The notes beneath the pieces were generated by a model. It did not search any database. It saw nothing but the letters and a program-made list of their open reading frames with translations, and was not told the DNA's origin. DNA of 64,000 nt from Pyrus communis (Eukaryota; Streptophyta; Magnoliopsida; Rosales; Rosaceae): positions 13,720,088-13,784,087 of the forward strand of contig NC_084811.1 in assembly GCF_963583255.1 (NCBI RefSeq). The letters are read 5' to 3'. The stretch's first letter is position 1; the number at the start of each line of letters is the position of its first letter. Positions 11,602 through 21,359 of this stretch are shown in pieces. Made by a program: the position numbers and the translations under genes.

Positions 11602-11607
11602 CAAGCC
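11599..11607 (+). promoter_or_regulatory. In-frame UAG between gag-pro and pol, candidate readthrough site
   Basis: TAG CAA GCC, then ATG of pol in the same frame. The CAA codon after UAG fits the first half of the plant virus readthrough context (UAG-CAR-YYA); the next codon does not fit the second half. A single stop between two otherwise open, in-frame reading frames suggests programmed suppression, but reinitiation at 11608 is also possible. Confidence 0.5.
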
Positions 11608-14600
11608 ATGCCTAAAAAACAAAAAGAGCAGGCCGGGCCATCTTCAAGCAAAGATGATGACGAGTTTGCTAAACCTGCAACAACCAAAGGGAGTAGGATG
11701 CCGTCAGAAGGACCGAACGCACCCATATTCCGGTATATCCCGATGTCAAGAAGAAAGAATGGTCAATCTCCATTCGAAACTAGAAAAGCCGACACACAGT
11801 GGCACACGGATAACGTGAAGTTGCTCAAGACGAATGCAGTTTTGCCTCTGACACAGCTAGGGGGTGCTAAGGCCGCAAGACTACCACAAGGCTTCATAAA
11901 AGCTCTACCAAAGAAGGTGGAATCAAGCTTTCTTCCAACCAAGAGGACCGAGGAAGGTTTTGACCCTAACGCCTACAAACTCATGTCAAAAGCCGGGTAC
12001 GACTTCGCTTCTTCTGCGGTGGCTGGAAAGAAGGTTTCAAACACTGTCAATGACGAAGAACGTAACCTCACCAAAACTCAAAAGAAGTTGAAGGAGCATG
12101 GTTACGGAGTTGACAACAACAAAGCCGGACTTGGTTTCACACCAAATGCACCTGTGATGATTTCAAGCCAAGCGAAAAACACTAGCACTCAATATGTCAG
12201 CATGAGCATTGAACAAGACCAAGAAGAGCCTAAACCCTCCCCTCGGACGTCGGTCTTCGATAGGATGAGCCAGTCAAGCTCCAGAACTTCAGTGCTTAAT
12301 CGCATTGGTGGTCAAGACCGAACCTCTGTCTTCAAGAGGCTTAACGCGCCGACATCCCAAAGCTCTGTTTTTGAAAGGTTGTTAAAGCCTAAGAAACAAA
12401 GCAACACAGTTATCTCTCATCTGCGACGATCAGCTTCAGAAAGGTTTGAAGATAATGGGAAGCCTTTTGGAAAAAGGAAGACAACACTAAAGGAAGAAAA
12501 GCTCAATGGGTTAGGAGAAAAGGACGACGTTCGAAGCTTGATTCCTTCAAGGATGAAGCGCCAAGCAATCCTAGAGGTTGACACAAAAGGACCACTAAAG
12601 GTAAGGAGGCGCATCATCGTCCACACTGGCAAATCTTCATGCCAACAAACCCAAGAGAACGGCACTGAAGATGAAATCCCTAAGAAAGATGTCACTTCTG
12701 GCTCTTTCGACTCAAAGTCTTCACCTCAACCGCTGGGGGCATGTTCCAAAACCATGTCAGTCAAGTCAAGTGAAGATGAAGGATGGATTCAGGTCACTCC
12801 GAAGAAGCTGCACGAGAAACATATGTCTTGTCCACAAGTTCACCAATCGGAAAGGGGGCAAAGCAGCTACCGTCAACCTTCAAAGCTACATGAAAATGTT
12901 GAGGATGATGAAATTACAACACAAAGATCGTTCATGCGGGATCTTTTCTTCCTCGAAGATGTCTTCAATTTCTCGATCAAGGCTCCTTGTTATGAAGATT
13001 GTGAGGAATGCATTTCGAAGATCGCTTCGAAGAAATTGGACAAGCAGCAACCATCTTGTCCACAAGTTTATCAGTCGAAAAGGGGGCAAAACAGCTCCTG
13101 TCAACCTCCAGAACAATGTGAAAGTATTGGAGATAATGAAATTTCGACACAAAGATCGTCCATCCCCATCACAATGTGCGACCTCTTCCCAGAAGACTTC
13201 TTCAATTACCCGGTCAAGGCTCCTTCCTATGAAGATTGCGAGGAACGCCTCTCCCAGAACACCAGACAATCCTTATGCCGACAAGCCCGAGAAGACAGCA
13301 CCGAAGAGGAGATCCAAGATGTTTTCCACGTCACGGTTCAAGAAGGTAAAGAAGACGAAATCCCCGAGGAAGATGTCACTGCTGCACCACCACAGCTCGA
13401 AGATGGGGGACAAGCCACAATTGATGATCTCAAGGAACTCAACTTAGGTACAAGCAAGGAACCAAAACCTATCTTCGTAAGTGCATTATTAAGTACAGAC
13501 GAGATAGAGGAGTATTATCAGCTGTTGTTAGAGTACAAAGACGTCTTTGCCTGGACCTACAAAGAAATGCCCGGCCTGGACCCTATCATCGCTGTTCATC
13601 ATCTTGCGGTCAGGCCTGGAACACGGCCGATAAAGCAAACTCAAAGACGCTATCGATCTGAGCTTATCCCACAAATCGAGGTCGAGATCGACAAGCTAAT
13701 CGAAGCAGGCTTTATTCGAGAAGTGCAATACCCCAAGTGGATCTCCAACATCGTCATTGTCCTTAAAAAATCAGGACAAATACGTGTTTGCGTAGACTTC
13801 CGGGACCTCAACGATGCTTGCCCAAAGGATGACTTCCCCTTGCCAATCATTGAAATCATGGTGGATGCAACCACTGGCCATGAGGCATTATCATTCATGG
13901 ATGGCTCTTCTGGATACAATCAAATTCGCATGGCCCTCGAAGACGAGGAACTAACAGCCTTTCGTACTCCAAAAGGTATCTACTGCTACAAGGTAATGCC
14001 CTTTGGTCTAAAGAACGCTGGAGCTACGTATCAACGCGCAATGCAGAAAATCTTCAATGACATGCTACACAAAAACGTAGAATGTTACGTAGATGATGTG
14101 GTGGTTAAGACGAAGAAAAGATCAGAACACTTGAAGGATCTGCGAATAGTGTTCGAAAGGCTGCGAAAATACAACCTCAAGATGAACCCGTTAAAGTGTG
14201 CGTTTGGCGTCACCTCTGGAAAATTCCTCGGCTTCATCGTCAAGCACCGTGGTATTGAAGTAGACCAATCAAAGATCAAGGCTATTCAAAGCATGCCCGA
14301 GCCAAGAAACCTGCACGAGCTGAAAAGTCTACAAGGACGGCTAGCCTTCATCAGACGCTTCATCTCCAACCTCGCAGGGCGTTGTCAACCGTTTAGTCGC
14401 CTTATGAAGAAAGATGTTCCATTCGTGTGGGACAAAGCATGCCATAATGCTTTTGAAAGCATAAAGAAATATTTGTCAAGTCCACCTGTCCTGGGGGCAC
14501 CTGTGCCCGGGAAACCACTCATATTGTATATTGCTGCTCAGGAAAGTTCAATCGGAGCACTCTTGGCGCAAGAGAATGAATCCCAAAGAGAAGGAGCACT

Positions 14601-16710
14601 TTACTACCTCAGTCGAACTCTCACCGGCGCTGAGTTGAACTATTCCCCAATAGAAAAGATGTGCCTCGCTTTGGTGTTTGCCATTCAGAAACTCAGACAT
14701 TACATGCATGCTTACACCATCCACTTGGTTGCTAAAGCCGACCCTGTCAAATACGTTATGACTAAGCCAGTCTTGACAGGGCGACTCGCTAAATGGGCTT
14801 TGCTTCTTAATCAATATGAGATCATCTACGTCCCAGCTAAAGCCGTCAAGGGACAAGCGCTAGCAGACTTCCTTGCCGATCATCCAATCCCGGCTGATTG
14901 GAAAATCTCAGACGACTTGCCTGACGAGGAGGTGTTCTACATCGACATCTTCCCGACATGGACGATGTTCTTCGACGGATCCGCACGAGCAGACGGAGCG
15001 GGGGCAGGAGTAGTATTTATGTCACCACAAAGGCACATACTACCTTACTCCTTCCAACTGAATGAGCTATGCTCCAACAATGTTGCTGAGTACCAAGCAT
15101 TGATCATCGGGCTCCAAATGGCGATCAACATGGAAATCACAGCTCTTGAGGTATATGGCGATTCCAAGCTCATAATCAATCAACTCTTAACTGAATATGA
15201 GGTGAGGAAAGATGATCTCGTCCCATACTTCCGGCTAGCGACCCAACTGCTACAAAGGTTCGAAGCTGTGACACTAGAACATGTGCCAAGAAAGGAAAAT
15301 CAAATGGCAGACGCTCTCGCCAATCTAGCCTCAAGTATGACACTAGGAAAAGATGAAGTTGCAGACGTGCCAGTTTGCCAAAGATGGGTGATTCCGCTCG
15401 TTAATGAAATGTCACTAGATGATACAAATGTCATCTCAGTACTTCCAGTCGATACTGAAGAGTGGAGACAGCCGCTGATCGACTACTTAGAGCACGGAAA
15501 GCTTCCCGATGATCTTAGACACCGTTCCGAAATACGTCGACGAGCACCTCGCTTCCTTTACTACAAAGGAACACTCTACCGACGCTCTTTTGAAGGACTG
15601 CTCCTGAGATGCCTAGGTGAGGAAGAAGTTAATCAAGCCATGGAAGAAGCACATTCAGGTGTGTGTGGGGCACATCAATCTGGACCAAAGCTACATTTCC
15701 AGCTTAAAAGAATGGGTTACTACTGGCCGAGCATGGTGAAGGACTGCCTGGAACACGCCAAAAGGTGCCAAGCCTGCCAATTCCACGCCAACTTCATACA
15801 TCAACCGCCTGAACCATTACACCCTACAGTTGCTTCATGGCCGTTCGACGCATGGGGATTGGACGTTGTAGGACCAATTACGCCAAAGTCATCTGCAGGG
15901 GAAGCTTACATCCTAGCTGCAACAGATTACTTCTCCAAGTGGGCTGAAGCCATACCTTTAAGGGAAGTAAAAAAGGAAACTGTTGTTCGTTTCATCAAGG
16001 AGCATATCATCCACCGATATGGGGTGCCTCGCTACATTATCACGGACAATGGAAAGCAGTTTTCCAACCGACTCGTGGATGAGCTTTGCGACAAATACAA
16101 GTTCAAGCAGCACAAGTCTTCCATGTATCATGCTCCGGCCAACGGCCTCGCAGAAGCATTCAACAAGACGCTGTGCAACCTCCTGAAAAAGGTAATCGGC
16201 CGAACAAAGAGAGACTGGCATGAAAGAATAAGTGAAGCACTTTGGGCATATAGGACTACACATAGGACTCCTACCCAAGCTACACCTTATTCTCTCGTAT
16301 ATGGCGTAGAAGCTGTTCTACCGCTTGAAAGTCAAATCCCTTCACTAAGGATGGCTATACAAGAAGGCTTGACTGATGAAGAAAATGCAAAGTTGCGCCT
16401 TCAGGAGTTGGAAGCGCTGGATGAGAGAAGGCTCGAAGCTCAACAACACTTGGAATGCTACCAAGCACGGTTAGCCAAGGCATTCAACAAGAAAGTCCGC
16501 CCAAGGTCTTTCCAAGCCGGAGATCTCGTGCTGGCATTGCGTAGGCCTATCATTACAACCCATAAGACAAAAAGCAAGTTCACATCAAAATGGGATGGAC
16601 CCTACGTAATACAAGAGATTTACACCAATGGCGCCTACTTAATCACGGCAGAAGACGGGTTGAAGATCGGCCCCATCAACGGCAGATTTTTGAAGCGCTA
16701 CTATCCCTAA
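11608..16710 (+). CDS. pol: Tat Pol polyprotein: RT, RNase H, archaeal-type RNase H, integrase
   Basis: 1700 residues in the same frame as gag-pro, six bases after its stop codon. A roughly 640-residue leader holds a glycine-rich stretch near 153-185 that resembles a G-patch. It also holds four SVF-x-R-type repeats at about 212-262 and a duplicated EGWIQVT/CPQV/FPEDFF module from about 388. RT follows with CVDFRDLN and YVDD at 827-830, then RNase H. A second, archaeal-type RNase H begins at FFDGSA with Asp1123. Integrase has an HHCC zinc region and the triad D1419, D1480, E1516, an exact D-x35-E spacing. No stop or frameshift is present. Expression probably needs readthrough of the UAG or internal initiation at 11608. 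Confidence 0.95.
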   Translation: MPKKQKEQAGPSSSKDDDEFAKPATTKGSRMPSEGPNAPIFRYIPMSRRKNGQSPFETRKADTQWHTDNVKLLKTNAVLPLTQLGGAKAARLPQGFIKALPKKVESSFLPTKRTEEGFDPNAYKLMSKAGYDFASSAVAGKKVSNTVNDEERNLTKTQKKLKEHGYGVDNNKAGLGFTPNAPVMISSQAKNTSTQYVSMSIEQDQEEPKPSPRTSVFDRMSQSSSRTSVLNRIGGQDRTSVFKRLNAPTSQSSVFERLLKPKKQSNTVISHLRRSASERFEDNGKPFGKRKTTLKEEKLNGLGEKDDVRSLIPSRMKRQAILEVDTKGPLKVRRRIIVHTGKSSCQQTQENGTEDEIPKKDVTSGSFDSKSSPQPLGACSKTMSVKSSEDEGWIQVTPKKLHEKHMSCPQVHQSERGQSSYRQPSKLHENVEDDEITTQRSFMRDLFFLEDVFNFSIKAPCYEDCEECISKIASKKLDKQQPSCPQVYQSKRGQNSSCQPPEQCESIGDNEISTQRSSIPITMCDLFPEDFFNYPVKAPSYEDCEERLSQNTRQSLCRQAREDSTEEEIQDVFHVTVQEGKEDEIPEEDVTAAPPQLEDGGQATIDDLKELNLGTSKEPKPIFVSALLSTDEIEEYYQLLLEYKDVFAWTYKEMPGLDPIIAVHHLAVRPGTRPIKQTQRRYRSELIPQIEVEIDKLIEAGFIREVQYPKWISNIVIVLKKSGQIRVCVDFRDLNDACPKDDFPLPIIEIMVDATTGHEALSFMDGSSGYNQIRMALEDEELTAFRTPKGIYCYKVMPFGLKNAGATYQRAMQKIFNDMLHKNVECYVDDVVVKTKKRSEHLKDLRIVFERLRKYNLKMNPLKCAFGVTSGKFLGFIVKHRGIEVDQSKIKAIQSMPEPRNLHELKSLQGRLAFIRRFISNLAGRCQPFSRLMKKDVPFVWDKACHNAFESIKKYLSSPPVLGAPVPGKPLILYIAAQESSIGALLAQENESQREGALYYLSRTLTGAELNYSPIEKMCLALVFAIQKLRHYMHAYTIHLVAKADPVKYVMTKPVLTGRLAKWALLLNQYEIIYVPAKAVKGQALADFLADHPIPADWKISDDLPDEEVFYIDIFPTWTMFFDGSARADGAGAGVVFMSPQRHILPYSFQLNELCSNNVAEYQALIIGLQMAINMEITALEVYGDSKLIINQLLTEYEVRKDDLVPYFRLATQLLQRFEAVTLEHVPRKENQMADALANLASSMTLGKDEVADVPVCQRWVIPLVNEMSLDDTNVISVLPVDTEEWRQPLIDYLEHGKLPDDLRHRSEIRRRAPRFLYYKGTLYRRSFEGLLLRCLGEEEVNQAMEEAHSGVCGAHQSGPKLHFQLKRMGYYWPSMVKDCLEHAKRCQACQFHANFIHQPPEPLHPTVASWPFDAWGLDVVGPITPKSSAGEAYILAATDYFSKWAEAIPLREVKKETVVRFIKEHIIHRYGVPRYIITDNGKQFSNRLVDELCDKYKFKQHKSSMYHAPANGLAEAFNKTLCNLLKKVIGRTKRDWHERISEALWAYRTTHRTPTQATPYSLVYGVEAVLPLESQIPSLRMAIQEGLTDEENAKLRLQELEALDERRLEAQQHLECYQARLAKAFNKKVRPRSFQAGDLVLALRRPIITTHKTKSKFTSKWDGPYVIQEIYTNGAYLITAEDGLKIGPINGRFLKRYYP

Positions 16711-16872
16711 AGCAAACGCGCCACGCTCCTGGCCCGCAAGAGCATAAACTGTGTACGGCAAAATCATCATAAAAAACCATCACTCATTTGAACTACGTCA
16801 TGACTTGATCCCTCCTCAACCAAGGGTACGTAGGCAACTTGAAACTTCAAAACTTCAAGTACAGTCACATCT

Positions 16873-16908
<36 letters not shown>

Positions 16909-17000
16909 GCTTTGAAGAATAAAGAGCAAATTCAAGAATGCAAACATTTTATTTCTTTGAAGGAAAAAGTCTGATTACAAAAGAAAAAGGGCGGAAGACA
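16711..17000 (+). other. Tat post-pol spacer with conserved block, poly(A) and two AATAAA sites
   Basis: Noncoding. GGGTACGTAGGCAAC at 16824-16838 resembles a block commonly found after pol in Tat elements. A pure A tract of more than 30 bases follows at about 16874-16907. AATAAA occurs on the plus strand at 16918-16923. On the minus strand AATAAA lies at 16953-16948, about 50 bases after the antisense gene's stop codon, where a poly(A) signal for that gene would be expected. Confidence 0.6.
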
Positions 17001-17861
17001 CTACTTGAAAACTATGTCCCTAAAACTAAGGAGGCGGTCTTCAAGCAAGCCTTCCAAAGCCTTCAAAGTCTCTACCTCAGTGAGAGACAGGATGGGCAAC
17101 TCCATAGCCATGTCTTTCTCTTGTTCTAGGCGTGAAATCTCCTCTTGGCATTGAGAAAGTGTAGCTCCCTGCTCCCCGAGAACACTTTCAAGTTTTGATG
17201 CCTCGATGCCAAGCTGTTCTTGTTCTCGCATCAACGTATCTAGATGTACCCGGACAGAAGCTAAAGAAGTCTCTGTAGATTGATAATCTCCCGAAGCAGC
17301 TTGCTGAGAAGACCGGGCTTGGGTTAGTGACAAGTCTATTGCAGCAAGTTGGTGAGCTCTAACATCTGGACTCAACTTCTTCGAGGAAATAACACGCAAG
17401 GAAGAATACTCAGTTGAGGCGGCCATAATTTCGGCGATCTTGATCTTCAAGGATGAAGAATCAATGTTAAGATTGTCAATTGCAGAAATAAGTTTCGACA
17501 AGTCCTCTTTAAGCAACGCAAGGTCCTCCGACGGGCATTTCAAAATCCTCCCCTCAATATGGCTCTTGATATCCATTGCCGCACGAAGATTGATGCGATG
17601 AATAAGCTGCTCAGTACCACTAAGGTTTGGCCCTCTCAGAGAGATCTCAGAGCTAGCTGGCAAAGGTGTAGAATGCATGACGGGATCTTGCATGCCTCCA
17701 CCTACACACGGCAAACTTGGGAAACTTGACGAACTTGGGATAAGCTCTGTACCAGGTGGATCCCCAATCTCCTCGCCTGTGGGTAGGTCGCCTCCAAATA
17801 GCATCTCCGTATAAGAATAAATACCTGTGGTCGCCAAGTCAAAAGAACAAGAAGGCCCAAC
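17001..17861 (-). CDS. Antisense PMD gene, exon 2: coiled-coil tail
   Basis: 286 codons plus stop on the minus strand. The open frame has no ATG near its beginning; the first possible initiator is a TTG at 17837. It reads in phase from a splice acceptor (TTTCTTTAG, AG at 17863-17862) with first codons GTT GGG CCT. It therefore looks like the second exon of the gene at 17946-20009 rather than a gene of its own. The protein is hydrophilic with long heptad-like stretches, for example LREQEQLGIEASKLESVL-type sequence in the last 120 residues, which suggests a coiled coil. Many plant mobile domain proteins end in such a helical tail. Function is unknown. Confidence 0.75.
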   Translation of the reverse strand, partial: VGPSCSFDLATTGIYSYTEMLFGGDLPTGEEIGDPPGTELIPSSSSFPSLPCVGGGMQDPVMHSTPLPASSEISLRGPNLSGTEQLIHRINLRAAMDIKSHIEGRILKCPSEDLALLKEDLSKLISAIDNLNIDSSSLKIKIAEIMAASTEYSSLRVISSKKLSPDVRAHQLAAIDLSLTQARSSQQAASGDYQSTETSLASVRVHLDTLMREQEQLGIEASKLESVLGEQGATLSQCQEEISRLEQEKDMAMELPILSLTEVETLKALEGLLEDRLLSFRDIVFK

Positions 17862-17945
17862 CTAAAGAAAACAAAGAAAGCTGTTAGAAACAAAAGCTAG
17901 AACAATGAAAGCAGAAGAAGTCATAAGAGAGAAGAAGATGCATAC
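17862..17945 (-). other. 84-nt intron of the antisense PMD gene
   Basis: The minus strand reads GAC|GTATGC at the donor (exon 1 ends at 17946) and TTTCTTTAG|GTT at the acceptor. Both exon edges fall between codons, and removal joins the two open frames in phase. The unspliced frame hits TAG exactly at the acceptor (17864-17862). A pyrimidine-rich tract precedes the AG. The length is near the usual lower limit for plant introns. Confidence 0.7.
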
Positions 17946-20009
17946 GTCTTTCTCAAACGACACACTACCATCGAGTTGAGGGAGCCTAAACACTTCTTTC
18001 TTCTTATGACGAAAATTGACATCGCTATCAGCCTGAGCGCCTTCAAGACGTCGCTTGTTTAAAACTTGTTGACCCTGCCGCAAAACAAGTCCATCTTCGT
18101 GCGAATCAACTTCATCACCGGCCTCTTCAGATACATCCAGATGTTGAGAAGACAAGCGTGGGCATTGAGGGACTAAAACCACTGGTCTATCTTGCAAAGT
18201 AGCAGCACTCGCGCAATCAAAAGATATCAGTTGTGTAGGAACCACAGAACACCCCTCCTTCAATACATTGAGGTGTGAATGAGAAGAATTGGTACCACTT
18301 GCCATCCCCGAATTCTCATAATATACCTTTGACCACCAACTTATGTAAGCACGGGTTACTGGACTACTCTTGAACTCGTCTTTTGCCGGCAGGGTGATAG
18401 AAGCATTTGTACATGCACGGGTACAAGACTCCCAATGCATATACACGGCTTGCAAGGAGTCTAATCGGTTTTTTTCCTTCAGCTTGCCTGGCACATGTTG
18501 GACAAAACCAAATTGCCTGCTGAAACGGTGGGGACTATACGGCTGAACAATGCATCGATCTTCTTGCCGCAAAGAAACATACCCTGAGCGAAGACTTACA
18601 AGGTAAGATAAGTCTGAGAAGCGAAGATGCGAATCGTCCATGATGCCTCGCCGCACCGAGCCAACTCTCGCCAGATAGTCCATCTTCAAGCCTTCGCAGC
18701 TTCTAAACAGTGCTTGCGCCTGGGAATCATCGAGGCTCTTCGAAGAAAGCACGCCAGAATGCTTCGTCATCAAAGGCCCTGACTTGTTTAGAGTTGAAGA
18801 AAAAAAATGAGTACCGAAGTACTCACCCAACCAACCATACACATAATGGTAGGGAAGAACCGCGGCACGATCTTCAGTGTTTGCTGAGTTCGAAACAACA
18901 CTCAAGCCATTATAAATATTGGCCAAAACCGGGATAGCAAGACTGAAAGATTCACCTGCAGCCATCTTGCTAGCAACTTTGAAAACCCCAGGACGAACAA
19001 AGTTGACGTCGCCGATTGGAAAAACAAACTTACAAAGCCAACAAGCTAAGAAAGCAGCTAGGTAAGATTCTTCCACATGCTCTGATGCTATGCCAAGGTC
19101 CTCAAACGCTCTCAACTCGGCAGGGGAACGGCGCCTAGCTGAACCAATGGCACCAGATGGATATGAGTCTCCCTTTGGCTTAGTGGTTTTGTTGCAACTT
19201 CTTCTCTTCGAGGACTTCTTGTACCTTGTGTCCTCCCAATACCAGAAGCGGATCCATGAAGAAATCTTCACGCCTGATTTACTTCGAGCATCTTGGAAAA
19301 GCTTGTGATATGCCCAAAATAAACAGCGACAACTCGCAGGCAATCCTCGGGTATTGCAGAGAGAAAGTTCCTCCGCACTAGGAACGACCTCGTCATAAAA
19401 CTTACCTTGGATTGGCAATCCCCCTATCTTGTGGAGATCCCAAAGTGAAATTGACATCTCTCCTTGAGCTGTATGAAGCGTGTTAGTCGCTGAACACCAA
19501 TGCTCGAAGAACGCATGAAGGACAGAATGATGGAGATCATAACTAAACAAAGATGCGTACACGGCATGGTAAAGGCCCATGCTAGTAAGCACATGTTTAG
19601 ATCGGCCCAAGACATCTTCAAGCCACTCCCAATAAGACTCATCAAAAACAGCTTCTCCGGTAGTCGACAAGGCATCATTCCAAGCCATAGCTCCGCTGCG
19701 GATGTGATCTCCGAGAAGCTTAAACGAAGCCGGATGACTGTCATGAGCATGGTGTGAAGGGTTCAAGATAAGAATCCCCGGTGTGCACGCCTCCCTCTTC
19801 GTATTTGATCGAACAAAGTTTGCCACCTTCCAAGATACTTCAGAAGACCACGACTTAATATGCATGGAGTTGTCTTTTGTAGGAAGAGCAAGCGCCTTAA
19901 GGCCAGTCAGTGGGGCGTAAATCTTCAGAGTTGTTCCCCTATCTTGCGAATCATTTTCCTTCGCAAGAATGGTAATGGTGTTGCTCTTAAAACATTTGAA
20001 AAATACCAT
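17946..20009 (-). CDS. Antisense plant mobile domain (PMD) gene, exon 1
   Basis: 688 codons on the minus strand of the Tat element, from ATG at 20009-20007 (MVFFKCFKSN). The frame stays open further upstream, but those codons come from a poly(T) tract (poly-Phe), so I place the start after it. The sequence has the plant mobile domain pattern (aminotransferase-like family): SYWEWLEDVLGR, a GEMSISLWDLHKIGGLPIQG block, WYWEDTRYKK, and a long FLACWLCKFVFP stretch. A basic patch (NKRRLE...RHKKK) near the end could be a nuclear signal. With exon 2 the protein is about 974 residues. Host PMD proteins such as MAIN and MAIL1 act in transcript control and transposon silencing. A role in countering silencing here is inference only. 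Confidence 0.8.
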
Positions 20010-20013
20010 GACC

Positions 20014-20057
<44 letters not shown>

Positions 20058-20442
20058 AGCCACAAAACTTGAACAGCAGGACAACAGACAGTGCAATGGT
20101 GTGCAGCGATGACGGTGCAGCAAGCAGCAACAAGAGGCACAACAACGTCACCACCGAGGAAAATTATGATCAAAAGGCACTACACAGCATAAACTCGCTG
20201 CAGTCTTTTGCATAACCCCACACGGTAAAAGTGACACACTGCAACAAGCTCCAAGCAGCGGCAAGAGGCACGGCAACGTCACTACCAAGGGAAGACTGTG
20301 ACCAAAAGGCATTACACAGCAAAAATCCCTTTGCAATCTTTGCACAACACCACTCTTTCTACACCACCAATTTACGTGTTCCTGGGTTCTTCGTCGATTT
20401 GGCAGCCTCAGCCTTGCAGATCACCATATAAAAAAAAATTAA

Positions 20443-20474
<32 letters not shown>

Positions 20475-20560
20475 TATAATAAAAAAACAAAAAAAAAAAA
20501 CACAAAAAAAAAAAAAAAAAAAAAAATGCAAGAACAAAATATAAAAGACACAAAAATTTT
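20010..20560. repeat. Low-complexity antisense leader: poly(A) tracts and an AT microsatellite
   Basis: Upstream of the antisense PMD start. An A tract fills 20016-20056. A diverged duplication covers about 20085-20180 and 20235-20345 (shared AAGAGGCAC.GCAACGTCAC and ATTACACAGC-type pieces). A (TA)n run lies at 20452-20478, followed by more A tracts to 20526. It could contain the promoter of the antisense gene, but I see no clear TATA box outside the (TA)n run. Confidence 0.5.
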
Positions 20561-21130
20561 AACGAGGTTCCTCCACAGTCAGTGTAACTGGAGTACGTCC
20601 TTGGAGCAGTAGGAGCTCACCCAATAATCCACTATCAACCAAATGGGAGTTTACAAAGTGTTGGTAATCTCACAGCCCAAATAACCCAATACACCCAAAA
20701 ACTCTCACACACCAAAGAAACAAATAGAGGAAGAAATATAATGAATAATTTCTTCTCTATACATATAGCTCAAAGCTATTACAAAAAACAACTACTTTGG
20801 TAGATGATTACTAACCAAATGAAGCAGCAGCTTCTCTTCTCTATTTGCAGTTTTTTTTTTTTTTCTCAGCAGAGTATTGAGCTCTCTCTTCTTCTCTATT
20901 TTCTCCAAAACCGAAATGAGCTATCTTCACTTTTTTTTTTCCTTTGCTTCAAAGGCTATTTAAACCAACGGTTGTGGAAGAAAAAAACAAAAACACTTTC
21001 CTGTTTTTCCTCCCTAAAACAAGGAAAATGTTTCTCCTTTTCTTCCTTTATAATTTTTTATAGCCAAAAGCATTTGCAATTGTTGTCTAGCTGAAAGCAT
21101 AGCCAAGTTGGCCACTTTCTAACATAAAAA
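20561..21130. other. Unassigned noncoding segment in the Tat cargo region
   Basis: It contains ACGAGGTTCCTCCAC at about 20561 and AGTACGTCCTTGGAGCAG at about 20592, then T-rich tracts near 20860 and 20930. No open frame looks real. It may be a small nested repeat fragment; I could not find clear ends or a target duplication. Confidence 0.4.
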
Positions 21131-21232
21131 AAAAAAAAAAAAAAAAAACTTTGGTGGATCAGCACCACCGAAGGAAAAAAAAAAAAAAAAAAAAAAAAAA
21201 ACAAAACTTTGGTGGATCAGCACCACCGAAGG

Positions 21233-21282
<50 letters not shown>

Positions 21283-21306
21283 TTGGTGGATCAGCACCAC
21301 CGAAGG

Positions 21307-21359
<53 letters not shown>

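Noticed and set aside
12417..13447. Frames overlapping gag-pol on either strand
   Set aside because: Shadows of the 1700-residue Pol frame. The one at 12671-13447 is a +1 frame over the duplicated leader module.
17001..17837. Independent 278-residue protein starting at 17837
   Set aside because: The apparent start is TTG, not ATG, and the frame continues upstream in phase to a good splice acceptor. It is better explained as exon 2.
20010..20123. Longer N-terminus for the antisense PMD protein containing a poly-Phe run
   Set aside because: The extra codons translate a poly(T) tract and low-complexity DNA. The ATG at 20009 lies directly after it and begins PMD-like sequence.
20561..21120. A distinct nested element inside the Tat cargo
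   Set aside because: The sequence looks different from its flanks, but I could not find terminal repeats or a target duplication, so it is listed only as unassigned.
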